Source of the DNA: a gamma proteobacterium symbiont of Ctena orbiculata
Lineage (GTDB): Bacteria > Pseudomonadota > Gammaproteobacteria > Chromatiales > Chromatiaceae
NCBI GenBank assembly: GCA_003058525.1
Contig: QBVD01000053.1
Coordinates: 41,708-105,707, forward strand
DNA: 64,000 nucleotides
Reading direction: 5' to 3'
Shown: positions 1 to 9,839 of the stretch, piece by piece
How the letters are laid out: the number at the start of each line of letters is the position of its first letter
How positions within the stretch are numbered: position 1 is the first letter of the stretch
Notes under the pieces: model-generated
The model's database searches: none
Seen by the model: only the letters and a program-made list of their open reading frames with translations
Told to the model about the DNA's origin: nothing
Made by a program: the position numbers and the translations under genes

Positions 1-116
1 CAGAGTATCGGTTTAAGCAAACGCAGGATTAGGCGGGTTCCATATCGCTGCCCACCACTCATATTGATTGGTAGACTGTTTCCGTGAAGGTATGAAAAAA
101 TCAGGATTTTCTAACG

Positions 117-1181
117 ATGAGCCGCTACTGGAGCCCCATTGTCGATCAACTCTCACCCTATGTCCCGGGTGAACAGCCGCGCATCGACAACCTGATCAAA
201 CTCAACACTAACGAAAATCCCTATGGACCGTCACCAAAGGTGATTGAGGCCATCAATAATGTTGTCGGCGATGGGTTGCGACTCTATCCCGACCCCAGCT
301 CCACCGGCTTACGGGAAACGGTGGCCGACTACTACGGCCTGACTGCGGAACAGGTCTTTGTAGGTAACGGCTCGGACGAGGTGCTTGCCCATGCCTTCTT
401 TGCCTTCTTTCAGCAATCCCGGCCGCTGCTGTTTCCCGACATCACCTACAGCTTCTATCCGGTCTATTGCCGATTGTACGGCATCGAGTACCAGACGATT
501 CCCCTCGATAATGCGTTCAAGCTCGATCTCGAACCCTATATTCAAGCCAACGGCGGCATCGTTTTTCCCAACCCGAATGCGCCCACCGGCTGTCTGTTGT
601 CACTGCAGCGGATCGAGCGGCTACTCGAACGCAACCGGGATTCCGTGGTGGTGATCGATGAGGCCTATATCGACTTCGGTGGAGAAAGTGCGGTGGCACT
701 GGTGAACCGTTATCCCAATCTGCTGGTGACACAGACACTCTCCAAATCCCGCGCCCTGGCCGGCCTGCGCATCGGACTGGCAATGGGCAGTTCAGAATTG
801 ATCGAGGCGCTTGTCAGGGTAAAGGACAGTTTCAACTCCTACCCCATCGATCGCGTTGCCGCGGCTGCGGCAACCGCCTCCTTCAACGATGAGGACTATT
901 TCAGAAAGGTATGCCGCCGGATCATCGAATCCAGAGAACTTCTAAGCAGCAAACTGAGAACCTTGGGATTTCAGTTACTTCCCTCTTCCGCCAATTTCGT
1001 ATTTGTCCATCACCCATTGCGGGATGCGTCGGTGATCGCTGCGAAACTGCGTGAGCAAGGGGTCATCGTCCGTCATTTCCGGCAACCGAGAATCGACGGT
1101 CATCTGCGCATCACCATCGGAACTCCAACACAGAATCAACAACTGATCGAGGCACTCGAAAGCCTCCGGCTATCGGCCTAA
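117..1181 (+). CDS. hisC: Histidinol-phosphate aminotransferase
   Basis: This is a 354-residue fold-type I PLP aminotransferase that converts imidazole-acetol phosphate and glutamate to histidinol phosphate in histidine synthesis. The N-terminus carries the family pattern [13 protein letters not shown]. The mid-region [10 protein letters not shown] and VIDEAYIDF are substrate/PLP contacts, and [14 protein letters not shown] holds the Schiff-base lysine near residue 211. Length is typical of HisC. The ATG at 117 is preceded by AGGA about 10 bases upstream. The gene ends 4 bases inside the convergent kinase-like gene. No other his gene is in the window, although the upstream flank (1-116) is too short to rule out an upstream hisD. 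The paralogous aromatic or aspartate aminotransferases fit less well. Confidence 0.93.
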   Translation: MSRYWSPIVDQLSPYVPGEQPRIDNLIKLNTNENPYGPSPKVIEAINNVVGDGLRLYPDPSSTGLRETVADYYGLTAEQVFVGNGSDEVLAHAFFAFFQQSRPLLFPDITYSFYPVYCRLYGIEYQTIPLDNAFKLDLEPYIQANGGIVFPNPNAPTGCLLSLQRIERLLERNRDSVVVIDEAYIDFGGESAVALVNRYPNLLVTQTLSKSRALAGLRIGLAMGSSELIEALVRVKDSFNSYPIDRVAAAAATASFNDEDYFRKVCRRIIESRELLSSKLRTLGFQLLPSSANFVFVHHPLRDASVIAAKLREQGVIVRHFRQPRIDGHLRITIGTPTQNQQLIEALESLRLSA

Positions 1182-2056
1182 ACCTCCGCCAACAACCGAT
1201 CGATCATCGACGATGCCTGCCCCAGATAGCCACTACCGAAAAGGTTGAGGTGGTTCAGAATATGGTAGAGGTTATAGAGGATCTTACGGGTCGAGTAGCC
1301 GGCGGCAAGCGGCCATGCCTCCCGGTAGGCATCATAGAAACGGTTGCCGAAGCCGCCGAAAAGTTCGGTCATGGCCAGATCCGCCTCCCGGTCTCCATAG
1401 TAGACGGCCGGATCGAAGATGACAGGATCGCCCTCCCTTGTGTAGGCCATGTTTCCTCCCCATAGATCCCCATGCAGCAGCGACGGTTGCGGCTGATGAT
1501 CGATGAGCACATGGAAGTGGTCCATAAGTCGTTCACCCTTGCGTTGCAGGCTACCACCGTAACCGTTCCTTTCGGCAAGACGCAGCTGAAAGCCAAGTCG
1601 ACGGTCGCGCCAAAAGTCGATCCAGTTGTCACAGGTTTGATTCTCTTGCGGTGTCGAACCGATGGTATTATCCCGCAACCAGCCATAGCCGGGCTGACTG
1701 TTGCGATGCATTGCCGCCAGTTGATGCCCCGCCAGATCACTGCCGTTGCGGCCGGCATGCCCCATTTCGATATATTCCATGACCAGATAGGATTGTTTAT
1801 CACTCAAACCAAAACAGAGAGGTTGCGGGACCCTGATCGTATTGGTCTCCGCCATCGATCTCAGTCCATCCGCCTCCGCCTCGAACATATCCAGCAGGGC
1901 TGCACGATTCAGCTTCACGAAATAGGTCCGTTCACCATCCATCAAGCGTACCCCGGTATTGATGCATCCCCCGCCCACATGTCTCGGCTCCAACGGATTG
2001 AACGGCTTAGCTGTTGTCTGCGCGATATGTTGCGCAATGATTTGCCATTGAGTCAC
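1178..2056 (-). CDS. Fructosamine kinase family protein
   Basis: This 292-residue protein of the fructosamine/ketosamine-3-kinase family (APH/choline kinase fold) is expected to phosphorylate sugar adducts on amines or proteins for deglycation. Visible kinase elements are the nucleotide-binding lysine in [10 protein letters not shown], the catalytic loop [10 protein letters not shown] and the metal motif [15 protein letters not shown]. The reading frame opens 21 codons earlier, but the GTG at 2056 is preceded by a strong GGAGGGG at 7-8 bases, so I use it. It converges on hisC with a 4-base overlap of the stops. An 18-bp perfect inverted repeat lies about 180 bp upstream and may be an operator. 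The family is clear; the true substrate is unknown. Confidence 0.85.
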   Translation of the reverse strand: MTQWQIIAQHIAQTTAKPFNPLEPRHVGGGCINTGVRLMDGERTYFVKLNRAALLDMFEAEADGLRSMAETNTIRVPQPLCFGLSDKQSYLVMEYIEMGHAGRNGSDLAGHQLAAMHRNSQPGYGWLRDNTIGSTPQENQTCDNWIDFWRDRRLGFQLRLAERNGYGGSLQRKGERLMDHFHVLIDHQPQPSLLHGDLWGGNMAYTREGDPVIFDPAVYYGDREADLAMTELFGGFGNRFYDAYREAWPLAAGYSTRKILYNLYHILNHLNLFGSGYLGQASSMIDRLLAEV

Positions 2057-2610
2057 GACAGTGCCCCCTCCCCTCAACTTGTTGTAACAGAGTATCAGGG
2101 CCAGTTGACATGAATCCAATAGGTCCCAATTCCTCTATTCCGCAACTACCGACAGTGCCACATCCGTCATTCTCTCAGCTCCGCGGAAACAGGCAAAAAA
2201 CCAGGTCTTGGCAAGCCCGTTTCAGAATGGAGTTGTTGTATTCATACAACAGCCTCACCCAACATCTCGTGACAGCGGGTTGAGTCTCTGCGTAAGCGGT
2301 TACTGACGCGTAAAGCCTTGTTTATACACACTGCCTCTCGTGTTGCAATACAGCATCAAGTGAAAACGCCTTATTAACAAATTAGAACAATCTAATTTAC
2401 TATAAATACTTGTAACGATTGGTATAAATAAAAATGGTGAAAAACTGGTCAAATTAATAGGAATCCAGTTGTAACAAGGCCTTTGGTTGAATATTCTGAA
2501 ATTACACACAAAGTTATCCACAGATGTTGTGGAAAATTATCGCCGCTCCCCGCAACTGCCATTCAGATTAAATCCGACCTCGAATCTGCGCCCATGATAC
2601 AGTCACCGGC
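2057..2610. other. 554-bp intergenic region with AT-rich, DnaA-box-bearing segment
   Basis: There is no credible gene here. By hand count 2371-2460 is about 79% A+T. TTATACACA (2322-2330) and TTATCCACA (2514-2522) match the DnaA-box consensus TTWTNCACA on the plus strand, and TGTGGAAAA (2528-2536) matches it on the minus strand, 5 bases from its neighbour. A perfect 8-bp dyad (AAATTAGA-ACAA-TCTAATTT, 2379-2398) sits inside the AT-rich part. This could be a DnaA-regulated priA promoter, a DnaA-titration site or an origin; none is proven. Confidence 0.4.
2234..2251. promoter_or_regulatory. Perfect 18-bp inverted repeat, possible operator
   Basis: TGTTGTAT-TC-ATACAACA is an exact dyad with 8-bp arms and a 2-base centre. 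The TTGTAT..ATACAA core resembles sites of GntR/FCD-type repressors. It lies between the fructosamine-kinase-like gene and priA, about 180 bp upstream of the former. The regulator and target are unknown. Confidence 0.35.
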
Positions 2611-4818
2611 ATGGCTTCAGACCCTATATTACAGATTGCGTTACCCGGTCCTTTAAGGGTGTTGTACGACTATCTGCCACCTGAAAATCCACCTCACAAT
2701 CCGGCTGTCGGATGTCGCTATCAAATTCCTTTCGGGCGCAGTAGCCGTATCGGTATCCTGATGGCGATAAACGCCAACAGCGATGTTCCGCCGGACCGGC
2801 TGAAGCGGGCGTTGAGGCAGATCGATACACAACCCCTGCTTGGCTCATCGGATCTTCGCCTGCTGCACTGGGCCGCAAATTATTATCAACACCCCTTGGG
2901 GGATGTGATCTTCCACGCCCTACCGGTCACATTGCGCAAACACTCCAGCCGATCAGGAAGCAGACAAAATGGCGTTCGTCTCACCACCTTGGGTAACACA
3001 GTCAATCCTGAGTCTTTACGCCAGGCGCCAAAACAACTCGCACTGATGCGGGCACTTGCGCAAACACCTGAAGGGATGGCGCGCACAATCCTGATGCAAC
3101 GTTTGCAGATCTCCCAGTCGGTGGTCCGAGTACTGCTTGAGAAGGGCTGGATTGAGCGCTGCCAAATCCCGGAGTCGCCACAACCCGTCACTTCGTATTC
3201 GAATGACATCGATCTCAATAGCGAGCAGCGGGAGGCAGTCGATCAGGTATACCGGCAGCTGGGAAGATTCAGACCCTTTTTGCTCCACGGCGTAACCGGG
3301 AGCGGTAAGACTGAAGTCTACCTGCGCCTGATCGAAACCGTCGTCGGCAGGGGGCAACAGGCTCTGCTGCTGGTACCAGAGATCGGTCTGACACCACAAC
3401 TGTTGCAGCGCTTCCAAAAGAGCATGGGTGCAGGCGTGGCGGTACTCCACTCAGCCCTCGCCGATGGTGAACGGGAGAGGGTGTGGCAGACGTTACGCCG
3501 TGGTCAGCGGCCGATCCTGATCGGTACCCGCTCCGCGGTTTTCACACCGATGCCCAACCTGGGTCTGATCATCGTCGATGAGGAGCACGACCTCTCCTAC
3601 AAACAGCAGGAGGGATTTCGCTACTCCGCCAGAGACCTGGCGCTGGTGCGTGGACAGCAGTGCGGCTGCCCGGTCGTACTTGGCTCCGCGACACCCTCTC
3701 TGGAATCCCTGCGTAATGTGGCTGAGGGGCGCTATACCCGATTGAGCCTGCCGCAACGGGTCGGCAATGCCCGGATACCACCGCTGATGCTGCTGGATAT
3801 TCGCAACGTTCATCTCGATGGCGGGCTTTCACCCGCATTGATCAAGCAACTTCGACAGACCCTCGATGCCGACGAACAGGCTCTGCTGTTCCTCAACCGG
3901 CGTGGTTATGCGCCGATGCTCACCTGCCACGCGTGCGGCTGGCTGACCGATTGCCCCCGCTGCGACGCACGCATGACGCACCACCGGCAACTGCAGCTGC
4001 TATGGTGCCACCATTGCGGCCATCAGCGCCGTGAACCCAACCAATGCCCGGAATGCGGCTGTCCCGATCTGCGACCGCTGGGACAGGGAACCGAGCGTGT
4101 GGAAGAGGCCCTGCAAAGACACTTCCCCGGCACCCCCCTGGCACGCATCGACCGCGACTCCACCAGCCGCAAGGGCGCCTTGGAACAGATCCTGTCCCGC
4201 ATCAAAGCCGGCGAGTTTCCACTTCTCCTGGGTACCCAAATGTTGGCCAAGGGCCACCATTTCCCGGATGTCACACTGGTCGCCATACTGGATGTGGATC
4301 AAGGATTGTTCGGCGCTGACTTCCGTGCCTCTGAACGCATGGCGCAACTGGTATTGCAGGTGGCGGGCAGAGCCGGCAGGGCAGAACGCCCCGGCAGGGT
4401 ATTGATCCAGACACGTCATCCTGACCATCCCCTGATGCAGCTACTGACCAAGCGTGGCTATGAGGCCTTTGCCGACGAGGCACTCGAAGAGCGTCGCGCG
4501 GCCGCCTTCCCGCCTTACTCCCACCAGGTATTGCTGCGCGCCGAATCGACCAAGGCCGCAGACCCGGAGAACTTTCTCAATCAGGCGATCAAGGTCGGCA
4601 GGGCGCTGAACGGCAACGGGTCCCTTGAATTCTGGGGTCCCGTACCCGCACCCATGGCGCGCAAGGCCGGTAAGACCCGGGCCCATCTGCTGATCCAATC
4701 CGCACATCGCCAGCCGCTGCATCAGTGGCTGACGAAATGGGTTTCCGAGATCGCCCGGTTGTCCGAAGCACGCAGAGTACGTTGGTCGATAGATGTGGAT
4801 CCGCAGGAGATGCTGTGA
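2611..4818 (+). CDS. priA: Primosomal protein N' (replication restart helicase)
   Basis: PriA is the 3'-to-5' helicase that recognises stalled forks and reloads the replisome. The 735-residue length fits the family. An N-terminal DNA-binding region is followed by Walker A (GVTGSGKTE, about residue 228), a DEEH box (about residue 323) and a cysteine cluster from about residue 437: CHACGW, CPRC, CHHCG and CPECG. These chelate the two zinc ions between the helicase lobes. The C-terminal helicase motifs GTQMLAKGHHFPDV and QVAGRAGRAERPG are intact. The ATG at 2611 lacks a clear Shine-Dalgarno, so the start is less certain than the identity. It is monocistronic, with a DnaA-box-containing leader. 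Confidence 0.96.
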   Translation: MASDPILQIALPGPLRVLYDYLPPENPPHNPAVGCRYQIPFGRSSRIGILMAINANSDVPPDRLKRALRQIDTQPLLGSSDLRLLHWAANYYQHPLGDVIFHALPVTLRKHSSRSGSRQNGVRLTTLGNTVNPESLRQAPKQLALMRALAQTPEGMARTILMQRLQISQSVVRVLLEKGWIERCQIPESPQPVTSYSNDIDLNSEQREAVDQVYRQLGRFRPFLLHGVTGSGKTEVYLRLIETVVGRGQQALLLVPEIGLTPQLLQRFQKSMGAGVAVLHSALADGERERVWQTLRRGQRPILIGTRSAVFTPMPNLGLIIVDEEHDLSYKQQEGFRYSARDLALVRGQQCGCPVVLGSATPSLESLRNVAEGRYTRLSLPQRVGNARIPPLMLLDIRNVHLDGGLSPALIKQLRQTLDADEQALLFLNRRGYAPMLTCHACGWLTDCPRCDARMTHHRQLQLLWCHHCGHQRREPNQCPECGCPDLRPLGQGTERVEEALQRHFPGTPLARIDRDSTSRKGALEQILSRIKAGEFPLLLGTQMLAKGHHFPDVTLVAILDVDQGLFGADFRASERMAQLVLQVAGRAGRAERPGRVLIQTRHPDHPLMQLLTKRGYEAFADEALEERRAAAFPPYSHQVLLRAESTKAADPENFLNQAIKVGRALNGNGSLEFWGPVPAPMARKAGKTRAHLLIQSAHRQPLHQWLTKWVSEIARLSEARRVRWSIDVDPQEML

Positions 4819-4863
4819 GTCCAGGGCCAGTCAATAATGATCCAACCGGCCCTATGGATCGAA

Positions 4864-6291
4864 TTATCCCCCCGGATCGTGAAGAAAATTGGCCAGATCA
4901 TCCTGGGACATATTGAAAATTCCACCCTCTTGCCTGTCATGGTCAGTATCCACTTCATCCATGAAGAGCACCCAGAGTGCGCCTTTGTCCGTACCGCCAT
5001 CATCATCGAGGCTGGCGCCAACCACCAAGTCGTTTATATCATCGCCATCCAGATCCCCCATTTGAGCAACAGCAGCGCCGAATTGGTCGCCGCTGTCGAG
5101 ATCTCCATCGAAACCGCCCTCAGTATCGGAAATCTTCGAAGATGAGATAACCTCACCATCGACTTCCAAAAACAGGATCCAGACGGCACCCCGTTCAGCA
5201 CCGCCATCATCACTCTGTTTCGCGCCTACCACCAGATCATCCGTGCCGTCACTGTTGATATCCCCGAAATTGGCAAGCGCACCGCCAAACCGGTCGTTGT
5301 CGCTGAGCTGCCCGTCGAATGAAGCGCGGTTTTGCGATATGCGCTTCTTGGATTCAACCGTTCCGTCAGCATTCAGAAACAGAATCCACACGGCACCCCG
5401 CTCAGGGCCACCATCATCATCGCCACTCACGCCTACTGCGAGATCGGTCACGCCATCGCCGTTAAGATCGCCAATCTCAGTCACAGCAGTGCCGAAATGG
5501 TCTTCATCATCCAGATCACGGTCGAGGTTACCCTCGTCCGAGGATATCTTTTGTGACGATAGAACCGTACCATCACTGTTCATAAAGAGTATCCAGACTG
5601 CACCCCGGTCGGTTCCTCCATCATCATCGTAAGGCACGCCAACCGCCAGATCAGTGACCCCATCGTTATTCAGATCGCCGATACTGGCAAGGGCGTGGGC
5701 AAACTGATCATTGTCGTCCAGATCCCCTTCGAACTCGCCTTCATCTTGCGAGATCTTCTGCTCCGAAATGACCGTGCCATCACCATTGAGAAACAGGATC
5801 CAGACTGCCCCCTTGTCGGTGCCGGCATCATCATCCAGCGGGGCGCCCACGGCGATATCCAGAAAGCCATCTCCGTTCAGATCGTCGAGGGGGGCGATGG
5901 CACGACCGAACTGATCACCGTCATCCAGATCGCCGGTGAAATCCCCCGAATCATCCGAGATCTTTTGATGGGTATCGACCTTTCCATCGCTGTCCATGAA
6001 CAGTATCCATACTGCGCCCCTATTCTCCCCATCGTCGTCATCGAATGGCGCACCCACGGCAAGATCGATAACCCCGTCAACCTCCAGGTCACCGATATTG
6101 GCCAAGGCAAGGCCGAACTGATCCTGCACATCCAGGTCACCGTTAAAATTCCCCTTCTCCTCGGATATCTTTTGCTCGGAATCAACGTCTGTTGAATAAG
6201 AGACCGAACAGCCCGTCACCAACAGCACCAGGCAGAGTGCTATTGGATAGACGAGAGAGAAAGAGAAGTGCTGCGGGTGTGATTGATCCAT
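4864..6291 (-). CDS. FG-GAP repeat lipoprotein
   Basis: This 475-residue protein has an N-terminal lipoprotein signal; the lipobox is LLVTGC with Cys28. Six tandem repeats of 69 residues run from about residue 40 to 453. Each contains QKIS, GDLDD.DQFG, a DLNGDGxxDLAVG FG-GAP/calcium loop and a GAVWILF strand. FG-GAP units form beta-propeller blades as in integrin alpha chains, so this is likely an extracytoplasmic, Ca-binding, lipid-anchored protein. The open frame extends 42 codons upstream, but the ATG at 6291 precedes the signal peptide and has AAAGG upstream. The gene converges on priA and diverges from glgP. Function is unknown; adhesion is only a guess. Confidence 0.75.
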   Translation of the reverse strand: MDQSHPQHFSFSLVYPIALCLVLLVTGCSVSYSTDVDSEQKISEEKGNFNGDLDVQDQFGLALANIGDLEVDGVIDLAVGAPFDDDDGENRGAVWILFMDSDGKVDTHQKISDDSGDFTGDLDDGDQFGRAIAPLDDLNGDGFLDIAVGAPLDDDAGTDKGAVWILFLNGDGTVISEQKISQDEGEFEGDLDDNDQFAHALASIGDLNNDGVTDLAVGVPYDDDGGTDRGAVWILFMNSDGTVLSSQKISSDEGNLDRDLDDEDHFGTAVTEIGDLNGDGVTDLAVGVSGDDDGGPERGAVWILFLNADGTVESKKRISQNRASFDGQLSDNDRFGGALANFGDINSDGTDDLVVGAKQSDDGGAERGAVWILFLEVDGEVISSSKISDTEGGFDGDLDSGDQFGAAVAQMGDLDGDDINDLVVGASLDDDGGTDKGALWVLFMDEVDTDHDRQEGGIFNMSQDDLANFLHDPGG

Positions 6292-6495
6292 CAAAAAACC
6301 TTTTCTATACCTACCTGGATAATGCGAAACCACCAAAAGCGGTCCGGATCGGAGACATATTCGAAAATAGTCTATCCGTCTACCAAGTATATATCCTAAG
6401 TGGGCATGTCCACACAATTCCGTTTGCTGTTATTGGGCTTAGTTTGGTTTTATATCTAAGCTTTCATCAGGGAACACCGGATAAATATACGCCTC

Positions 6496-8976
6496 ATGAA
6501 GAAGAAACAGATCTCCGATTACCGTATCGCTTCGGATGCCGACTCCATCCGACATTCGTTTCTGGATAATCTCTATTTTGTCCAGGCCCGCTTCCCGGAG
6601 GTGGCATCGCAAAATGACTTCTATCTGGCCCTGGCATGGACCGTACGCGACCGGTTGCTGAGCAACTGGATAGAAACCGCGAGTACATACTACCGACAGG
6701 CCAGCCGCAGTGTGTGCTACCTCTCCGCAGAGTATCTGACCGGACCACACCTGCATAATGCGGTACTCTCCCTGGGCATCGAACCCCAGATACGCCATGC
6801 GATGGCAGGCCTTGGCCTGGATCTCGATGAGATCACCGCACAGGAGCCGGAGCCAGGTCTCGGCAATGGCGGCCTGGGCAGGTTGGCGGCATGTTATCTC
6901 GATTCCCTGGCCACCCTGCAGATCCCTGCCATCGGTTATGGCATCCGCTACGAATTCGGTATCTTCGAACAGGTGATCCGGCACGGCCGCCAGGTGGAAC
7001 TTGCCGATATGTGGCTGCGTAGCGGAAATCCGTGGGAGATCCCAAGACCCGAGATCAACTTCGAGGTCGGCTTTGGCGGCACCACAGAGCACTACATGGA
7101 TGAGTCCGGTCGCTATCGCGTTCGCTGGCAACCGCAACGCCATGTCAAGGGTGTTGCCTATGACACACCGATACCTGGTTACCGGGTGCCTACAGTCAAC
7201 CTGTTACGGCTGTGGAATGCGCAGGCCTGCGAATCCTTCAACCTGGGCGCCTTCAATGTGGGCGACTACGAGCGCGCGGTCGAGGAGAAGATCGCCTCGG
7301 AGACGATCAGCAAGGTGCTTTATCCCAACGACGAGCCGATGCAGGGGAAACGCCTGCGCCTGGAACAGGAGTATTTTTTCTGTGCCTGCACCATTCAGGA
7401 TATCCTGCGTCTGCTGCTGCAACAGAATGGCTCACTGGATCTGCTGCCGGAGAAATTCGCCATTCAGCTCAATGACACCCATCCGGCAATCGCGGTGGTC
7501 GAACTGATGCGCCTGTTGATCGATGTTCACGACATGGCGTGGGATGAGGCATGGCGGCTGGTGCGAAAAACCGTCTCCTATACCAACCACACTCTGCTCC
7601 CGGAGGCCCTTGAAACCTGGCCGGTGGAACTCATCAGCGAGGTTCTGCCCAGGCATCTCGAAATCATTTACGAAATAAACCGCCGTCTCCTGGAAAAGGT
7701 CAGAACCCGTTCACCTGATGATGATGCGCTGCTCGCCCGAATCTCCCTTATCGACGAAAGATACGGTCGCAATGTACGCATGGCCCACCTGGCGACTGTC
7801 GCCAGTCAATATATAAATGGAGTGGCGAATCTGCATAGCCGCCTGCTGCGGGATCGCGTGTTGAGGGATTTCCACACCCTGGATCCTGAACGTTTTACCA
7901 ATATCACCAATGGTGTCACACCGCGGCGATTTATGATCCTGGCAAATCCAGCATTGACCAGCCTGATAAACGATACCATCGGTGATGCGTGGACCAGGGA
8001 TTTGGAACGTTTGCAGGAACTTGAGGAGTGGGCCGATAACCCCGGCTTTCAAGGCGCCTGGCGCGAGGTTAAATTAGGCAATAAGCAAGCTCTTGCGCAG
8101 ACCATATTCAAGACCTCGGGTATCGAAGTGGACCCTGCAACGCTGTTTGACTGTCAGATCAAACGCATCCATGAGTACAAACGCCAACACCTGAATATCC
8201 TTCATATCATTTGCCGGTATCTGGAAATGAAGCGCGGTCTGCATACTGACGCTCCTGCACGCACATTGCTGTTCGCCGGTAAAGCGGCACCCGGATACTA
8301 CTCCGCCAAAGTTATTATCGAGTTGATCCACGCTGTTGCCGATACGGTTAATTCTGACCCGGATGTCAGCGATAAGATGCGTATCGCTTTCCTGCCCAAT
8401 TTCAATGTCAGCAGCGCTGAGAAGATCTATCCCGCCGCCGATCTTTCACAACAGATCTCGACAGCGGGGATGGAGGCCTCGGGCACGGGCAATATGAAAT
8501 TCGCGCTCAACGGTGCCTTGACCATTGGGACCCTGGATGGGGCCAACATAGAGATTCGCCAACGGGTGGGCAAGGAGAATTTTTTTCTTTTCGGCCTCAC
8601 TGAATCGGAGGTGGCAAACCGTCGAGCCGGCGACTACCGGCCACGGGAGCGTTATCTGAAAGACCAGCAATTGCGCAGCGTCGTCGATGTCCTCGCCGAC
8701 GGTCTATTTTCTTCTGGGGACAGCACAAGATTCAGGCCACTGATCGATAGCCTGCTGCAACATGACCATTTTTTCGTACTCGAGGATTTTTCAACCTACC
8801 GGGCGTGCCAGCAGCAGGTGGATGATACCTGGAATGACCCAACAAAATGGACCCGTGCATCGATCCTGAATACCGCCCGCTGCGGCTGGTTCTCATCAGA
8901 CCGGGCCATCAAAGAGTATTGCGAGCGGATTTGGCGGGTCTCCCCGGTACCGATCAGGCAGAACACTGCAACCTGA
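6496..8976 (+). CDS. glgP: Glycogen/starch/alpha-glucan phosphorylase
   Basis: The product releases glucose-1-phosphate from alpha-1,4-glucan using PLP and inorganic phosphate. The 826 residues match the usual length. Family blocks seen include GLGNGGLGRLAACYLDS near residue 130, QLNDTHPAIAV, TNGVTPRR, KRIHEYKRQHLN, and the PLP-lysine region EASGTGNMKFALNG with TLDGANIE. The ATG at 6496 encodes MKKKQISDYR and has no obvious Shine-Dalgarno. It stands alone: no other glycogen gene is nearby, so it is separated from glgA/B/C if those exist. It is divergent from the FG-GAP gene over a 204-bp AT-rich interval and convergent with phoU. Confidence 0.95.
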   Translation: MKKKQISDYRIASDADSIRHSFLDNLYFVQARFPEVASQNDFYLALAWTVRDRLLSNWIETASTYYRQASRSVCYLSAEYLTGPHLHNAVLSLGIEPQIRHAMAGLGLDLDEITAQEPEPGLGNGGLGRLAACYLDSLATLQIPAIGYGIRYEFGIFEQVIRHGRQVELADMWLRSGNPWEIPRPEINFEVGFGGTTEHYMDESGRYRVRWQPQRHVKGVAYDTPIPGYRVPTVNLLRLWNAQACESFNLGAFNVGDYERAVEEKIASETISKVLYPNDEPMQGKRLRLEQEYFFCACTIQDILRLLLQQNGSLDLLPEKFAIQLNDTHPAIAVVELMRLLIDVHDMAWDEAWRLVRKTVSYTNHTLLPEALETWPVELISEVLPRHLEIIYEINRRLLEKVRTRSPDDDALLARISLIDERYGRNVRMAHLATVASQYINGVANLHSRLLRDRVLRDFHTLDPERFTNITNGVTPRRFMILANPALTSLINDTIGDAWTRDLERLQELEEWADNPGFQGAWREVKLGNKQALAQTIFKTSGIEVDPATLFDCQIKRIHEYKRQHLNILHIICRYLEMKRGLHTDAPARTLLFAGKAAPGYYSAKVIIELIHAVADTVNSDPDVSDKMRIAFLPNFNVSSAEKIYPAADLSQQISTAGMEASGTGNMKFALNGALTIGTLDGANIEIRQRVGKENFFLFGLTESEVANRRAGDYRPRERYLKDQQLRSVVDVLADGLFSSGDSTRFRPLIDSLLQHDHFFVLEDFSTYRACQQQVDDTWNDPTKWTRASILNTARCGWFSSDRAIKEYCERIWRVSPVPIRQNTAT

Positions 8977-9102
8977 CTCAGACCCATTTGCAAACGGTAC
9001 TGAAATTTTCGCCACTGGCCATAAAACCACTACTGTATGGTATAGCGGCTTTGATCGAGTCCGATAAAAACACACCGGGCAGATGGTCATCGACCTGCCG
9101 AC

Positions 9103-9828
9103 CTAAGTGATATTCTTTAATTCACCGTAGATAGCATTTACATCTTCGTGCCTGACATCCTTGCCGGTTATCAGAAAAATGACGTGACCACCGATATTCT
9201 TGGCATGACCGCCGATCCGCTCCAGGGCCCGGATCGCCAGAACGATATCAACCACATGACCCACACTGCGCGAGTCCTCCATGAGGAAGGTCGACAACCT
9301 GCGCAAGGCCCCCCTGAACTCGTCGAAGAGCCTCTCTTCCTGCTCTATGACGCTGAGCGCGAGCCGGCTGTCCACCTCGACGAACGCCTGCAGACACAAT
9401 GTCAGCATTTCGTCGACAAAGGCCGCCATACCGAAGATATCGCTCAGGATTTCATTGCTCGGCGGCGGCTTGCCATTGTCGTAGAAGTGAATGGTCAGGT
9501 TGGCGATCTTGCGCGCCTCGTCCCCGACCCGCTCCAGGTCCGTAATGATTTTCTGTACGGTCAGGATATCGCGCAGATCCTTGGCCATCGGTTGGCGCTT
9601 GGCGATCAGGCGGATGATCTCCTCGTCGGCCTTGACGTCGATGGCATTCAGCTCCCGGTCACGGTCGATCACCAGACCCGCCTCTTTGGTATCCTCATCC
9701 TTGAGTGTCTGTACGGCCCGGCGTAACTGATCCAGTCCCAACTCCCCCAACTCGACAACGAGTGCGTTGATGCTCTCCAGTTCGTCGTTGAACGCCTTTA
9801 CAGTGTGTCCGCTGGTCATTTCGTTCAT
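9103..9828 (-). CDS. phoU: Phosphate signalling complex accessory protein PhoU
   Basis: PhoU links the Pst transporter to the PhoR/PhoB system and represses the Pho regulon when phosphate is plentiful. The 241-residue all-helical sequence has the two repeated three-helix bundles, with acidic E/DxxxD metal motifs (ADEEIIRLIAKRQPMAKDLR, ERIGGHAKNIGGHV). The start ATG at 9828 follows AAGGA with 8-base spacing. It is the last gene of the pst operon, 11 bp after pstB. With no phoR beside phoB, its partner kinase must lie elsewhere. Confidence 0.95.
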   Translation of the reverse strand: MNEMTSGHTVKAFNDELESINALVVELGELGLDQLRRAVQTLKDEDTKEAGLVIDRDRELNAIDVKADEEIIRLIAKRQPMAKDLRDILTVQKIITDLERVGDEARKIANLTIHFYDNGKPPPSNEILSDIFGMAAFVDEMLTLCLQAFVEVDSRLALSVIEQEERLFDEFRGALRRLSTFLMEDSRSVGHVVDIVLAIRALERIGGHAKNIGGHVIFLITGKDVRHEDVNAIYGELKNIT

Positions 9829-9839
9829 CTGTTTAATCC

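Noticed and set aside
1..116. End of an upstream gene such as hisD
   Set aside because: Only about 30 codons in any frame, with no recognisable C-terminus.
2300..2521. 73-codon open frame on the minus strand in the AT-rich region
   Set aside because: Low-complexity, AT-driven composition, no Shine-Dalgarno and it overlaps the DnaA-box segment; it does not look like a protein.
4819..4863. AGGGCC...GGCCCT inverted sequence between priA and the FG-GAP gene as a terminator
   Set aside because: The arms are short, the loop is about 19 nt and no T-run follows either way.
5243..6195. Long plus-strand frames opposite the FG-GAP gene
   Set aside because: They are antisense shadows produced by the repeats and share the 207-bp period of the real gene.
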